DNA from: Floccularia luteovirens
Taxonomy: Eukaryota; Basidiomycota; Agaricomycetes; Agaricales; Squamanitaceae
Direction: 5' to 3'
Assembly (NCBI GenBank): GCA_009739215.1
Contig: VSJF01000007.1
Span: 1,488,001 to 1,552,000 of the forward strand
Length of the DNA: 64,000 bases
A program made the position numbers and the translations under genes. Below, piece after piece: positions 33,886 through 45,928 of this stretch (the first letter of the stretch is position 1; each line of letters opens with the position of its first letter). The notes beneath the pieces were generated by a model. The model had not been told where the DNA came from. It was given only the letters and a program-made list of their open reading frames with translations, and ran no database searches.

Positions 33886-36800
33886 TCAATCCGGTGTTTT
33901 CTGAGTACTTTTGTTAATTGGTCGTGGCTTGGGACGTGGACGTAGCTCTGCGGCAAGGGGGACATCGATTGTCACAGCACCATCAGCTGGATATTGATCT
34001 TCATCTTCGGCAGATGTTTTTGCTTCCGGCTTCTTTGCTCTTGGACGCTTCGCCGCCTTCCTAGGTCTCGATGTTTTCTCCTTGGCATTCGTAGTCGATG
34101 CTTTTGTCTTTCCCTTGGAATTCCTTTTCGGTGCAGCAGCAACCCGCTTCCGCTTTCTAGATTCATCCGGTACCATCTCGACCTCGGATTCGGATGTAGA
34201 TGTGGATGAAACTGACTGTGACTTCGAACCAGAAGAGGCTGATGATGATGTGTTCTTCTGCTGCTTGCGAAAGTCTGAAACTACTTTTTGAAGCCGTTTA
34301 CTTGCGTAAGCTTGGCGTTTTCGAGGAGCGTATGTCCCACTTCCAGCAGATACATCGAGGAAATCGTTTAGATTCCCTTGTTTATTCAATGCAGCTGCCT
34401 GTACAGTTTATATTTCAGACATGCTTGCGACCAGTGACCAAGAGCCATTACCTGTCCACGTTTATTCATTTTCTGGATTATGGGTAGTAGAAGTTCATCG
34501 ACTTTGGCCTTTCCCCAACCAAGTTCTTCCCGGAAGAAACTAGAACACCTAAGTCTCACAATCATTACACTAGTGAGAAATGACATACTCTCGAAGTCCA
34601 TCAAGGTCGGGGAGTCCCCATTTAAACGGCTCTTCCGAGCTATCAACTGTAGGATGGTAATATGCATCTTTCTGTGAATGATGGTGAACAGAGAATAAAA
34701 ACAGAGTATAAAAATCGAACTAACCACCGCAGTATTTGGCCAATCTGTGGGTAGGTAAAGCTCTTTGAACTTCTTTTTCTGTGAAAGGTACACATTAGAC
34801 ATAGAACTTTATAGAACAATATGAAAAACTAACAAAATGCTTCCGGAACTTGGACTTGTTATCCTCTTCTTTGTCTTTACCCGATTGCACCTTTAACCAC
34901 CAATCCTTAAATTTGTGCAAACCATCCTTGCCCGGAAACTCCTTCAGAAGTTCCATAGCCATAACGGGACCTACACCTGGAAGTCCTTCAACATAATCAC
35001 TTCCAAGCAGATAGGCTAGTCTGATGAGTGTATCTTTGTCGAGACCAAGCTCTCGTGAAAGATCACTCAACAAGAAACATTCGACTGTTTTGGATTGATT
35101 GAACATATTTTTATAAACCCGCTGTGCTCCAAAGAGGAAGACGTCAGAGTCGTCGGTAATCACACCATCGACCAACCCCAAGGTAACTAGTTCAGCACAC
35201 TGTGCTTCAGCTTCCATAGGAGCAGTGATATATGGAATACCGAATAGGCGTAACATTGTCTACATAAATATGTTAGCGAATCTTTTAGGAATATTGAGGG
35301 AGGTGAAAGTCCCACCATTATCTGGGAGATCATCTGTTGAGTAATATCCTCGGAGTCCCTCATTGCTGCCTTCCGTTGATCATTGAGAACCCTTATTTCA
35401 TCGTCAATCTCACGTCTAACAGTTTCTATATCTCTTCCTTTCACTTGGGATACGAAGTTGGCGAATTCTCCTTCTTCAGCATGAACATCCATCTCTTCTG
35501 CTGCATCCCAGTTTTCTGAAACAGGAGGAGCCAGTTGTAGAATTTGTGGATCTTGAGTAAAGTCTTCGAATGGTGAAGGAGAGCGTGAAGACATGAACAA
35601 CATTTCAGCGCTGTCGTCATTGGGTAGAGAAGATATCTTGTCTCGTGTGATATCAGGTGGGGGAGGAGTTTTAACGAAAGGTTCGGCTTCGATATGTTCC
35701 ATGTCGCCTTCATCACTTTCTACCAATTCTCTTGACATAACCGGTTCCTCCAATTGAGGAGTCTTCTTTAACGGTGTGGATGAGATTTCAGGCGCCTCAA
35801 CGATAGCAACAGCCTCCATATCTTCATCTTCATCTGTCACATCTTCGGTAGAAACTGGAGCGGGCAGTGCATCATCTCGACTAGTAGGCTTCGGGGATGA
35901 TGCATGCATTACAACTTCCTCCAAATCTGAGTTAGAAACTGATGCCGCTACAGAGATTTGAGAGGTTGTAGCCGCTGCCGGAATTGTGATAGCTTCTAGT
36001 TCTTCTGACTGAGAATTATATCCAGACCCTACCAGCTCAGCTTCTGGAGGAAAATCGGTTGTAACTGTTGGTTGCATATCACTCGGAGGAACTATATTGG
36101 AAGACCTCGACAGCAGTGAAGGCTGGCCAAAGAAAGATGACTTATCATTGTTGAAGGAAGGGGATGTTAGTAATTGCGATCGTGAGGATCCAGCATTGGC
36201 AAATGTTAGTGCAGTTTGTAAGGGATACGAAGATAACAAATCCTCAGGGGACGACAATTGGCGTAGCCGGTTAATAGATGATTTGGGAGATGTGGTTACT
36301 CCGAATTGTTGACGAAGCAACGGTTGAGGACTTGGAGTAACCTTCGAGTTTGATGGTCCTGCTGTCGGAATTTCAGCAGAGCTCTTTGGGTCTCTCGTTT
36401 GGTCTAATGATTCCTGGATTGCAAATGCGAGCTCTTCATCATCATCTTCTAAAAAATCTTCCAGCACGTAACCAGTCGGGAGCTCGTCCTCTTCCAAATG
36501 AAACAATGGGGTTGTTTTAGCTTTCCCATCACTTCTCTGAATTCGTGGACGTCGTTTTTCAATCCCTGAAAGGGCCGCTTGCCTCTGATGTTCACGAAGA
36601 TCAGGATCATGAGCAGCAGGCTCTGGCCTATACTTATTCAAGACATGAAATTTCACTTGAAAGCTATGAGGATGGCGTACAATGACACTTCTTCCATGTC
36701 TTCTTCACTGTCCTCTTTTTCGGAATCCGTAACAACATCTTCATCATGATCAATTTCAATTGGCTTTTCTCGAGTCCCTTGGTCTCTAATACCGAGAATC

Positions 36801-37965
36801 CAACCCCCAGCTTCACTCTCGTTCTTTATCAGGACATATTCCTTGTTACGTTCACTAGCAATTCGCACAGGTATGGAAATATGCGCATTCCCAATAGAAT
36901 CAGTCGTCATTAGAAGTTGTTGGGTTAGATTATTCCTTTGCCGCAAGTTTTGGATCTGTTTCTTAGAAAAGTCCATAGGTGTGTGAGCACTTCTGAGCAT
37001 ATTTTGCAGTCGTGCATATGAAGTTTGGCGTGACTTCAAGCGCAAATCTCCGACAATCTCGTACTGTACTTCAGTCGGTAGTTCTCGAAATGCTGGTGAG
37101 GTTACATCGAAGTCTTCGGGCCGCATATCTTCGATGAAAGCGCGTAATTCATCTTCCGTCGCGAGGCGAGGATCTGGTGCGACCGAGCGAGTGGCTTTGG
37201 CGACGGCTACTTCCAGGTCGACTTCTGGTAATTTGTAAGGATCATGGTCATAAAATTTGTGCGTTTTCTTTGAAGAGCTTGGCGAGGGTTCGGTCGGTTT
37301 TTTATTATGAGCAGGAGTTTTGGGTACGCTTCCGTCTACATCTTCCAAATAAACCGTATCCTCATTCAAGACCACTGGACCCCTCGGTTTTTTGTTCTTA
37401 GGAGAACTAGCCGATTTCCTTTTTATTTATTCATGAGATAAAACAGAAAGATTCTAGTATGCATACGCACTTGGTACCTTCAGCATGATTCAAAGCCTCC
37501 CGCCTCAACTGTGCTGCTAACAGCTTTTCCGCCAATTTGGCATGAGTAACTGCAGCACCACTCTTCTTCTTCCTACGCTCATTCTGAAAAACAATACATT
37601 ATATTCTAATTGACTAAGAAAAAGGTATAACGAACGCACAAGGGTTGCCCTCTTCAACGTCGGTGCACCTCCATCAAAGACGAAAACGGGTTTAATTCCA
37701 TAAAACAAGAGTTTCGTTATCCGGCGCAAGAATCCTAGGACATGCGCATTGACTAGAACTTGTCCATCTTTGGTACGCATCGTAGCCTGAAATTGGTATA
37801 TCCAGATACTAGAATCAATCGCCATAGTCTTCCCTTCAACTGTTTCAAGCCTAAAGACACACATATCATAATTTATAATAGAGCCTTTTTAGAAATTAGA
37901 TACACAACATACAGAATTGGACGGCCAACTGGTGCCAATAGATTCCACAGCGACTTGACACCCAT
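33886..37965 (-). CDS. RAD2: DNA excision repair endonuclease Rad2/XPG
   Basis: ATG at 37965 gives [17 protein letters not shown]. The XPG-N domain continues [19 protein letters not shown] and [15 protein letters not shown] with its catalytic acids. A long, mostly disordered spacer follows and contains [21 protein letters not shown], typical of Rad2/XPG. The XPG-I domain has [25 protein letters not shown] and the H2TH region [23 protein letters not shown]. The C-terminus is strongly basic (RKRKR, KRPRAKK), fitting a nuclear localisation and PCNA/TFIIH-binding tail. About 1,200 residues, the normal family size. Rad2 makes the 3' incision in nucleotide excision repair. Confidence 0.94.
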
Positions 37966-38466
37966 TTTGAGCTATACTTTTTGGGACCATTGACTGTGAT
38001 AACAACAGAGTTAACAACGCGACTAGGATACTTTGTTCATGAATGACTCTTGGCGGAACGCGGCCATATCCATTGAGTCACGCGAAGTCACACTAATTGG
38101 AAAATACATTGCGAATTTGCAAGATACTATTATGACTGCAAATGTCCACTCATAACAGCTGAATGTTGTCGATGAACCGTTGACGTTAACAGCCAAAATA
38201 TTATAGTTGTTATAAATAAAAGTCTAATCTTTTCATAACTGTTGCGTTTGTACCATGAAGCAAAATTTTCGCGCTATCCTAAAGGAAAAAAAAGAAAGAA
38301 TAATAACCAACGTAGATGTGTCAAAAGGGAAGGTATACGAATACTAATGGTGCAAGAACAAGACACAAGATCTAACAAAAAAAGATTGCTCCTATGAAAG
38401 ATGAGCGAAGCAAGGTGTCCAAAATGAAAAAAAAATATTAGAAGAAACTCATGCAGAACGCCATAA
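37966..38466. other. Intergenic, RAD2 promoter and CAF120-like 3' flank
   Basis: No coding sequence recognised; both neighbours are read leftwards. Confidence 0.5.
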
Positions 38467-41400
38467 TTAATGCTTTGGACTCTCCGGACGTGAAGCACGT
38501 GTGCCCTCGGGTGTATCACCATTTCGTGCAAGAGGAGAACTTTGATGCCCAGCTGGAGAGCTATTTCGTGACGGGAATTGTGCCTGGGTGGCTATAGGTG
38601 GTAATAATCCACCACCATCTTGAGAACCAGGTGAATTATTCATACCTGGAGCGAACCTGGGATCAAAACCCGACATTCCCGTCATCTGCATACCCATCGG
38701 TGCGCCCATCATTGGCATACCCATCATCGACATCCGAGGATCGAATCCAGTCATATTTGGTGCCATCATCCCTTGATTCAGTTGAGGAGCACCACCACTG
38801 CCGCCGCCGCCGTCACCGCCTGCTTGTGAACCTGCTACGGAGAACGCCATCATGGCTTGTTGGTACGCCTGAGCAGCTTGTTGTGCAGCGAACATATGTT
38901 GAGGGTTGAAGCCAGGCATCATCCCAGGGTACCCCATTTGCCCGGTCATCATCGGATTCATACCTGCTCCAGTCATCATCGGGGCCATTCCGCCTCCAGT
39001 CATCATAGGGTTCATACCCATCATCGGATTCATACCCATCATCATGGGGTTGGCCATCATAGGATTATAACCACCAAACTGGGCGCCGTACATCGAACCA
39101 CCTTGCTGCATTTGATCAAGTTGTTGTCGCTGGTGGTCATCAAACCTCCTCTGCCTTTCTTCAGCCATCCTCTTTTCACGCTCGCGTTCAGTGAGAGTAG
39201 CACCAACACCTCCTTCGCGCTTCCGTTCTCGTTCGTGAGCAGTAATTGCGCCAAGTAAACCGGTTTGTGGGGGTGGAGGTTTGTTCGGAACATTTATAAG
39301 CGAAGCACCTGACTCCCGGGCTAGCTCTTCTTGACGTTTTGCAGAACGATCTTCTTTATCTTGAAGACCGGCAGACAGTAAACCCTGGGGTGTAAACGCT
39401 TTTGTCATAGTTTCTGCAGGTTCCAATTGAACGAATGTGTCCCGGACCGCTGGCTGTTCCTGAGGTGCTGCATGTCGTCCGGGATCAAGAACTTGGCTCC
39501 ATACATTTTGACGTGGGGCACCAGGTTTAAGTAACTCTGATTGGGATCTGTTTTGTGCTCCATCGTCATGATAGGTACGACGTGCAGATTGAGAATCTGA
39601 CACAACACGTCGTGGCTGTACTTCTTCGGCTATTACATCAAACGTTAATGATATGAAAAAAAAAATATTGACACGACATACAATATGGTTGGTTGCCTGG
39701 AATCTGAGGAAGATGTCGTGGAGGACGTGCATGGGGATACACTGTTTGCGATTCGGGAGGGGATGTGTTAAATGAGAAATTCGGTGTTTGGCTCTGAGGT
39801 GGTTGAGGTCGCATCGCGGCGTTTGTCTGCGGAAGATTCGAAGGAGGCATATTCTGATTACGAGGAGGACGCCGTTGGTTGTCATAATCGTCATCATCGT
39901 CCTCTTCCTCTTCCTCCTCTTCGTCATCCTCTTCTTCTTCACTACTCTCATTCCATGTTCCAGACCCTCCCGATTTCCTCTGAGCCTGTTTTCCGGGTTT
40001 ATGCACTGCAGCGTGGTGAGCAGCTTGTTGAGCCTGAACCTTCAATTTCCGTTCCTCCGCTCCTCTCGATGGGGCAAATGATGACTTGAATGGTTTGTCC
40101 GTATCGACAGGCTTTTGGGCCAGCGCATATGACTCTGGCAATCCAGAAGGAGGAGCTGAAGGCTGGACTTTAGTAACTGGAATAGGGGGGGTTATTTCTT
40201 CGTCATTAAGAGCCAAGTAAGTCAAGGCAGCCAATGTCCCGTCATCGGGATCCACATTTGGAGAAGTGATTGGAGCGGGCTTATGATTATGGTTGCTTGA
40301 CATGCTTTGATTGCTTTGGGTTTCGTCTTCTTCGGTGAGGTGTTTGTGGGAAGACATTAAATCCCCGTTGTTCAGTGTTAGTCTGCCTGCTGCCGGGGCA
40401 CGTGCACCTGATGGCTTACGTCCTAAACCAGGTCGTAAAGCCGGACTGAGCCGACCAGCGGTGTTACCGCCAGTCATAATGACAGAGTTTGATGATGCTG
40501 CTGGTGAGTTTCTGTCAACAAATGCCATTGGCGTGCTTTGGCGGACTGGAAGGGATCTGCTAGTAACAGATGTGTCCGTCGTTACCATCGGCGAGGTGCG
40601 TTTATATAAGTCAGACTCTGAAGAGGAGGTTTCATCGCCTCGATCAGACACAGCTGGACGGCTAGGTGGCTGACTACGTCTGTCAGTACCCGCCATATCA
40701 TACTGCTGCATATAGAACAACGCTCCAGCTTCATCTTGCAGTTCCGGTGATTCTTCCTTGATAGTCTGATTAAGCTTTGATTGAGGCACGGCTTTTTGGG
40801 AGCTGTTAGCGAGGTCGTTATCAGAATCTGGCAATTTCTTGTTATTCCCCAAGTGTGGTGAATATGGTGAAGTGAGAATGGAAATATTTGTATGTGAATC
40901 TACGCTCGGCGCTCTTGATTCTTCATTCATGGGGTGAGGAGTTAGAAGATTATTCGATGTCTTGGACTGCATGTCATCCGGCGGTGGGGTGTGGTGGCCA
41001 CTTGGTTGCGAGTTGGCATGCGCAGGGAAGCTACGCAAATCTGCACTGATAGCAAGACTACGACTAGAACTATCGACAGATGACTTCTTCCCGGAATAAT
41101 CGATACTGCTTGACCGAGGAGGTGATTGGGACTGGCCACCCTCCATTGGAGTAGTTTCGGGCTTCTTTTCAGAGCCATTGCTAGAATACATCGAATAGAG
41201 GGTTGGCCTTTTATCGTTTTCTCCAGGTGTCCCTGAAATCGATGAAGCCTGAGAACCAGACACATGGTTTGTCATGCTTGGGGGAGGAACTCTTGACATA
41301 GGTCGATCAAACACAGAAGGTGATTGGGGTAGTGTAGGCGAGGTTTTGTTTTCCTCAGGGGATGCGGGCATGTCTTTGCTTTTGTTCGCTTGTCCTTGTG

Positions 41401-43622
41401 GCGTTTCGTTCATAGCTATTTTTGGTGAATTCATCACAACTGGCGAACTTGGTTTTGTCCCAGAGCTACTCGTTTCCGGAATCGTCGTCAAAGATGGGTT
41501 GTCGGCAATAGGTGTATTAATAAATCCAAGTGGTGGAAGTTGAGGACCTGATTTGACTCCTTGATCTAATAAGTTTTGTTGAGACGATGGTGCAGCAGGA
41601 GCAGAACCCAATGGTGGTGATGCAAGTGGTTCCCCAGAAGTTGATCTCTCGGCTTGGGGACGAGTCTGTCCAGATAAGCTTGGGTCACTACTACGCATAC
41701 GGTCTAAGACCATTCCTAAGAGGCGAGACCGGACTACAGAAGTGCGGTCATCTCTAGGATCAGAAGCTTCTGCGACTTCACGATCAAGGAAAAGAAGCTA
41801 AAAGGGAGGATTTTAAGTATGTACAGCTAACTCCTATATACGAAGAATAACAATCTTACATCTTTGTTGGCACCAACTGGGTATGCAAACATCAGTGAAT
41901 CGGGATCTCGAGGGTCCCAAGTCCATGCTTTTGGTCTTCCATACATTTCGAACGCATCATGGAACGCTTTTGAAACAACATCATGATCAACCCCAAAACA
42001 GAATTGAATTTAAAGAGGGAACTCACCTATAATCCATTTCAATACCTCAGCAGCTTGACCCACACCGCTTTCTACCTCAGGCATAATAAGTATCCAACCT
42101 TCCCTGGTCTTCCACGCCCCCGCAACTTCTTCATCGCCAAATGTTCCTTCAAGTTTGATTAGCGTACTTCGACTAATAAGTTCCGGTCGTTCCGGGTACA
42201 CAGCAAACGATTGTGTGATGTCATTGAACGTTAGAAGAGCTTTTTTCCTCTCTTTGGGTTTTGTTGACGTATACATCGAAATAATGGGCTTTGGAGGCAT
42301 AGCAGACTGTGGAGGGCTGTTATCACGCGAGAAGATGTTTGACATGCGTTTCTTCTTTGTACCAACAGGGCTAGTGTTTGACGGACCACCAAATTCTGAA
42401 TTTCCTTCTCGAGCTATTGATTCGCTGCCGGCACTGACAACCATCCATACACGTTTCCACTCTGTTTGACCTGCAATGCGGATTTGAACCCAACCCTCTT
42501 TGTGGCCACGGACGAGGGTCGACGGTGTATCTCTCGCTATTAGAATAGTGTAAATGTGATGATAGATAGTTGACAAAGACACATGCTTACAACTGAGCGT
42601 TATCCTGATCAAGTGGGCAGTATAGATCTCTTCCAGACGCGATTTTTCCCAGGCTGAGAGACGCAACGCCGTAGCCCATGATATTAAGGCCGCTGTGGAA
42701 GGGCAAGAAAAGAGTATGAGATTTGATCCCGCCGTATTGAGTGTGAGGACATTCGTGTAACGCTTTTCTGGAGCGCTTGCGGTTGCTTTGATAATGACAG
42801 AACCAAGGACTTGTACAAACTAAACGACAGTCAACCGCTCTGTGAGCTTATCATGTATCGCAGATAAGGATAAAAACATACAGCATCTGTTACATTCACA
42901 TATGAAGGGGGAACTTCCTTCCCTTGTTTACTTGCTTCTTGTATCTCCTTCATGTCCCATACACTCAGTGTCGTTCCGCCTAATTGAGCCCAGACTTCTG
43001 TCCATTCATCCTTTGCAGCCCGTTGACCATCAGATTGCCTTTCAATACGACGGACTAATGGACCAGAGAAATAAATTTTATGCGCATGGGCAGCAGTTAA
43101 TTGAACAACTGAGCGGATTTCCGGGTGAAGCTGTCCCTGAGCGAGCTGTGGTTGGGGGCTTTGCGGGTTTTGAGACCACAGAGATTGAGATTGACGAGAT
43201 TGTTGTTGTAAAGACTGGTTAGTTCCTTGATATTTTATGGGAGGGGAAGTGGGTGGAGAAGTAGCGGGAGAAGTAGGTGATAAAGACGAAGTTGAGGTTC
43301 CTGAACTTGCCGAAAGTGTGTGAGAGCCAGCTGGAACATCTGAAGAATGCTTTGTGCGGAAAGGAAAGAATGAGGAAGAGCGAGAGTGATTGTGATTTTG
43401 ATTTTGAATTCCAGGTCTTTGTGGTGGAGGGGCCTGTTCGGAGATGGGAGCCATCGCTAATGGAGAAGGGTTTGGAGCTGAGAAGCGATGTTGAGTGTTG
43501 TGCAGTTGCTGATGGGCAGCGTTTGCACGTAGCTGTTGGAAGCGAGGGGGAGGGACGAAGCCCGAATTTCTGTTTTCCCAACGATTCGAAGAGGACGACT
43601 GGGGAAAAGGCGCGGTGGCCAT
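38467..43622 (-). CDS. Skg3/Caf120-like PH-domain protein
   Basis: ATG at 43622; about 1,500-1,600 residues in few large exons. A Gln/Pro/Ser-rich N-terminus leads to the first PH-like unit (HKIYFSGPLVRRIER, WTEVWAQLGGTTLSVWDMKE, ATALRLSAWEKSRLEEIYTA). The second follows (EGWVQIRIAGQTEWKRVWMVV, ERPELISRSTLIKLEGTFGD, WDPRDPDSLMFAYPVG). This pair matches Skg3/Caf120, PH proteins linked to the Ccr4-Not complex and the bud neck. About 700 residues of Ser/Pro-rich linker with an acidic run (about 39896-39955) follow. The tail is Met/Gly/Pro-rich with NPMM and GMNPMM repeats. The exact partners in this organism are inferred from the yeast family. Confidence 0.85.
38680..39080 (-). repeat. Met/Asn/Pro/Gly repeat region in the Caf120-like tail
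   Basis: Short degenerate units coding for NPMM, GMNPMM and MMTG repeat through roughly 130 codons, followed by Gln/Ala-rich and Gly-rich stretches. On the plus strand this appears as repeated catcat(c/a)gg-type DNA. Confidence 0.75.
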
Positions 43623-43777
43623 GAAATCTGACTTTGGCGGGGAAGTTTGATGGCAGAGAACACGATGACCACCTTCACGTGTTGTTCACTTCCCTAACCC
43701 TCACCAGCGCTTATATTCACTACAATAAACAGTCTTACATCCATGTCTCTTATAACTACAACTGAAACACCGGACCA

Positions 43778-44190
43778 TTACCGATGCTTTTTGACCTTTT
43801 TTACAGCTCGCATTGTGTCTGTCGATCCTCGTCTGTACACGAATACCTTGACAGCTTCAAATCCTTGCACCTAAATGTTATCTCAAGACAAAATAAGATG
43901 TAAACATTCAAGCAACCTGTCGAACCAGTACCATCACTGCCCCCCATGATCATGATAGTCGACACATACTTAAACTTGTCAAATGCGGAACCGACCATTT
44001 TTTTCATGATCAGTTGATTCTGCCAGTCGCCGCAGCTGAGTACTTGCGTGCAACCATGTGAGATTTTCTTGATGTTTACAACCTTAAATTTACTTCCGTT
44101 CCTGGCATTGTCCGGAGTTCTGGCGCATAGCGAAGAATGCAAAATATTACACAGGAGAAGAGGGGTCTGATCCCTGAGAGTTCCTGGCAT
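43778..44190 (-). CDS. Small protein of unknown family (tentative)
   Basis: Minus-strand frame from ATG 44190 reads through VVNIKKISHGCTQVLSCGDW and VSTIMIMGGSDGTGSTG. It can be spliced (donor gttgct, acceptor gtgcaag) to FEAVKVFVYRRGSTDTMRAV and ends with a basic tail at 43778, about 120 residues in total. It has the mixed polar/hydrophobic pattern of a small folded domain. I do not recognise the family, and the N-terminal part up to about residue 35 may belong to an intron or a different exon. It lies just upstream of the CAF120-like gene in the same direction. Confidence 0.4.
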
Positions 44191-45200
44191 GGCTTCAGCT
44201 CTGAGGGATGCAGGTAAGACCTGTTATGCGAGACTCAACGACTTTGCGTATCTCCACCAAATGGTGCTTATCCATCCACTTCACATGAACAAGTATTTCG
44301 GATCTGACTCAAAATGGTAAACCAGAAGTTCAGTACTCAGCAATTATACCTACTAAATAACCACCCCACACGTCGCGTGAGTTTATAAGCCAATGCGGGT
44401 AACTTTAACTATGGCTAGAACAAAATGTTAAGTGTGGACGTAGTCTCGAAAACAGAATGATAAATATATCTCGTCCTTCCCACAATTTTCTACTTGATTC
44501 TACCTCTAGCATCCACAGTATACTGCGCAACAATAATAAGTTAAGAATCAAGATTTCGGCAAGTGTACAATTGAAAACATTCCTGAACTTCATCACTTCT
44601 GAAGACACAGGGGCGCCGAATTCGATATCGCACAGCTGCTGACAAGCATTTTGGTTCCGTTCCTAATGGACGCAGATTTGCATCTTTCTTTAAACCATCA
44701 GAAGCACATATGTCTTTCGGTTAAACCTTCAGAAACGTAAAAAGCGATGATTGATTTCGCATGAGAAAGAAGCTAGGCACACAAGTACTGTACAGGGAAG
44801 TCTCTCCATGAATGGGATTGCTCTGTCAGCCCTGTGTAAGCCAACAAAATATTTCGGTTTGCAACTTTTTTTTGATGGCGTGATTGCGGTGCGGTTGCTG
44901 TGGGGGAGGAAGCCTCTCGCGGCATCCTGAAGCGGAGCCTTGGGGGTCCAACAACCGAGAGCAGGGCCATTGAATAAAAAAGAACCTATGTTTTTTTTTA
45001 CATACGAACAGGTCACGACTCCGAAATCTCAGCGTATTCTACTTGCGGATATGCGTAAGGGCTTTGACAACAAAAATTACTGTACTCCTCCATTACGGAA
45101 GGTCGTCGGGTATCAATGTTCTTCTACGATAGTATCCTCCGATCTTGCCTGTTAACCGAGTGAGTTCGAAACACAAAGACAGGGGGTATATTGTAAGCTA
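44191..45200. other. Intergenic, no gene supported
   Basis: Short open frames occur on both strands, e.g. minus 44729-45016, but none shows a family motif or a joinable neighbour exon. Confidence 0.45.
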
Positions 45201-45667
45201 TCAGACCTTATTATCCTCCAGTCCACCGAGCTCACGAACGAGACCAGAATAAGGGTACTGCCGACGGATAGCTGGTGGTTCTGGTGTGAGACTATTTTTC
45301 ACAAAGTAACCAAAGATAGTGAAGCCCGCAAAAACATATAGGAATTGTCGTAACGCGGATTGTGGTGCAATGGGAGGGGCATCTGGTCCCCACATGGAAT
45401 AAAGTTCCTCTTGTTCATGTAGCTTTTTATGATGATGAAAAAATTAATTATTTGAAAGAAATAGTGGATACACACTGTGTCACCAAAATTCCTCCTCTGG
45501 AGTTGATCCTGCCAGCCTTTTGCAGGGAGATCTTGTCGGGAGACAGGGGGCAGCTGTGGATAGCCATTCAACTGGGGATCCGGATCTTGCGTATGTGTAG
45601 CATAGGACCTTGAAATGTTGAATGCGCGTGGAACGAGAGCGCGACGGAGGAGAAGAGAGCAAGACAT
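45201..45667 (-). CDS. NADH:ubiquinone oxidoreductase subunit, NDUFB8/ASHI-like
   Basis: Two exons separated by the 53-nt intron 45423-45475 encode 137 residues. The N-terminus MSCSLLLRRALVPRAFNIS is an Arg-rich mitochondrial presequence. The mature part has DPQLNGYPQLPP, WQDQLQRRNFGD, HEQEELYSMWGPD, a single hydrophobic segment (FLYVFAGFTIFGYFV) and the C-terminal RRQYPYSGLVRELGGLEDN. This order matches the accessory complex I subunit NDUFB8 in fungi. It sits in the membrane arm and has no catalytic role. Confidence 0.88.
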
Positions 45668-45928
45668 TGTGGAGAGGATCGGGTTGACGGAGGAGAACCT
45701 GAACGCGGGGTTGAGGCCGACGATATTCCCACGGAAAATGCATGTGTTCGGGCAGTGGATACACACAGTCTTGGGACCCTGAAATTTATTTGTCGCTCAA
45801 CGAAATAAGGAGAATCTTTCCAACAGAATTTTACTAGATATATTTGCCATGTCCTTCCAGTTTATGTTTCTCCGTTCCTTATTTCCTGTCTCCCTCTCTC
45901 ATTTATCTCTATATCATTGCCTGCACCC

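Noticed and set aside
33994..34291. Plus-strand frames over the 3' part of RAD2
   Set aside because: Antisense shadows of the basic RAD2 tail.
39772..40089. Plus-strand frames across the Caf120-like gene
   Set aside because: Antisense to a well-supported coding frame; the Leu/Phe-rich stretch is the complement of the acidic run.
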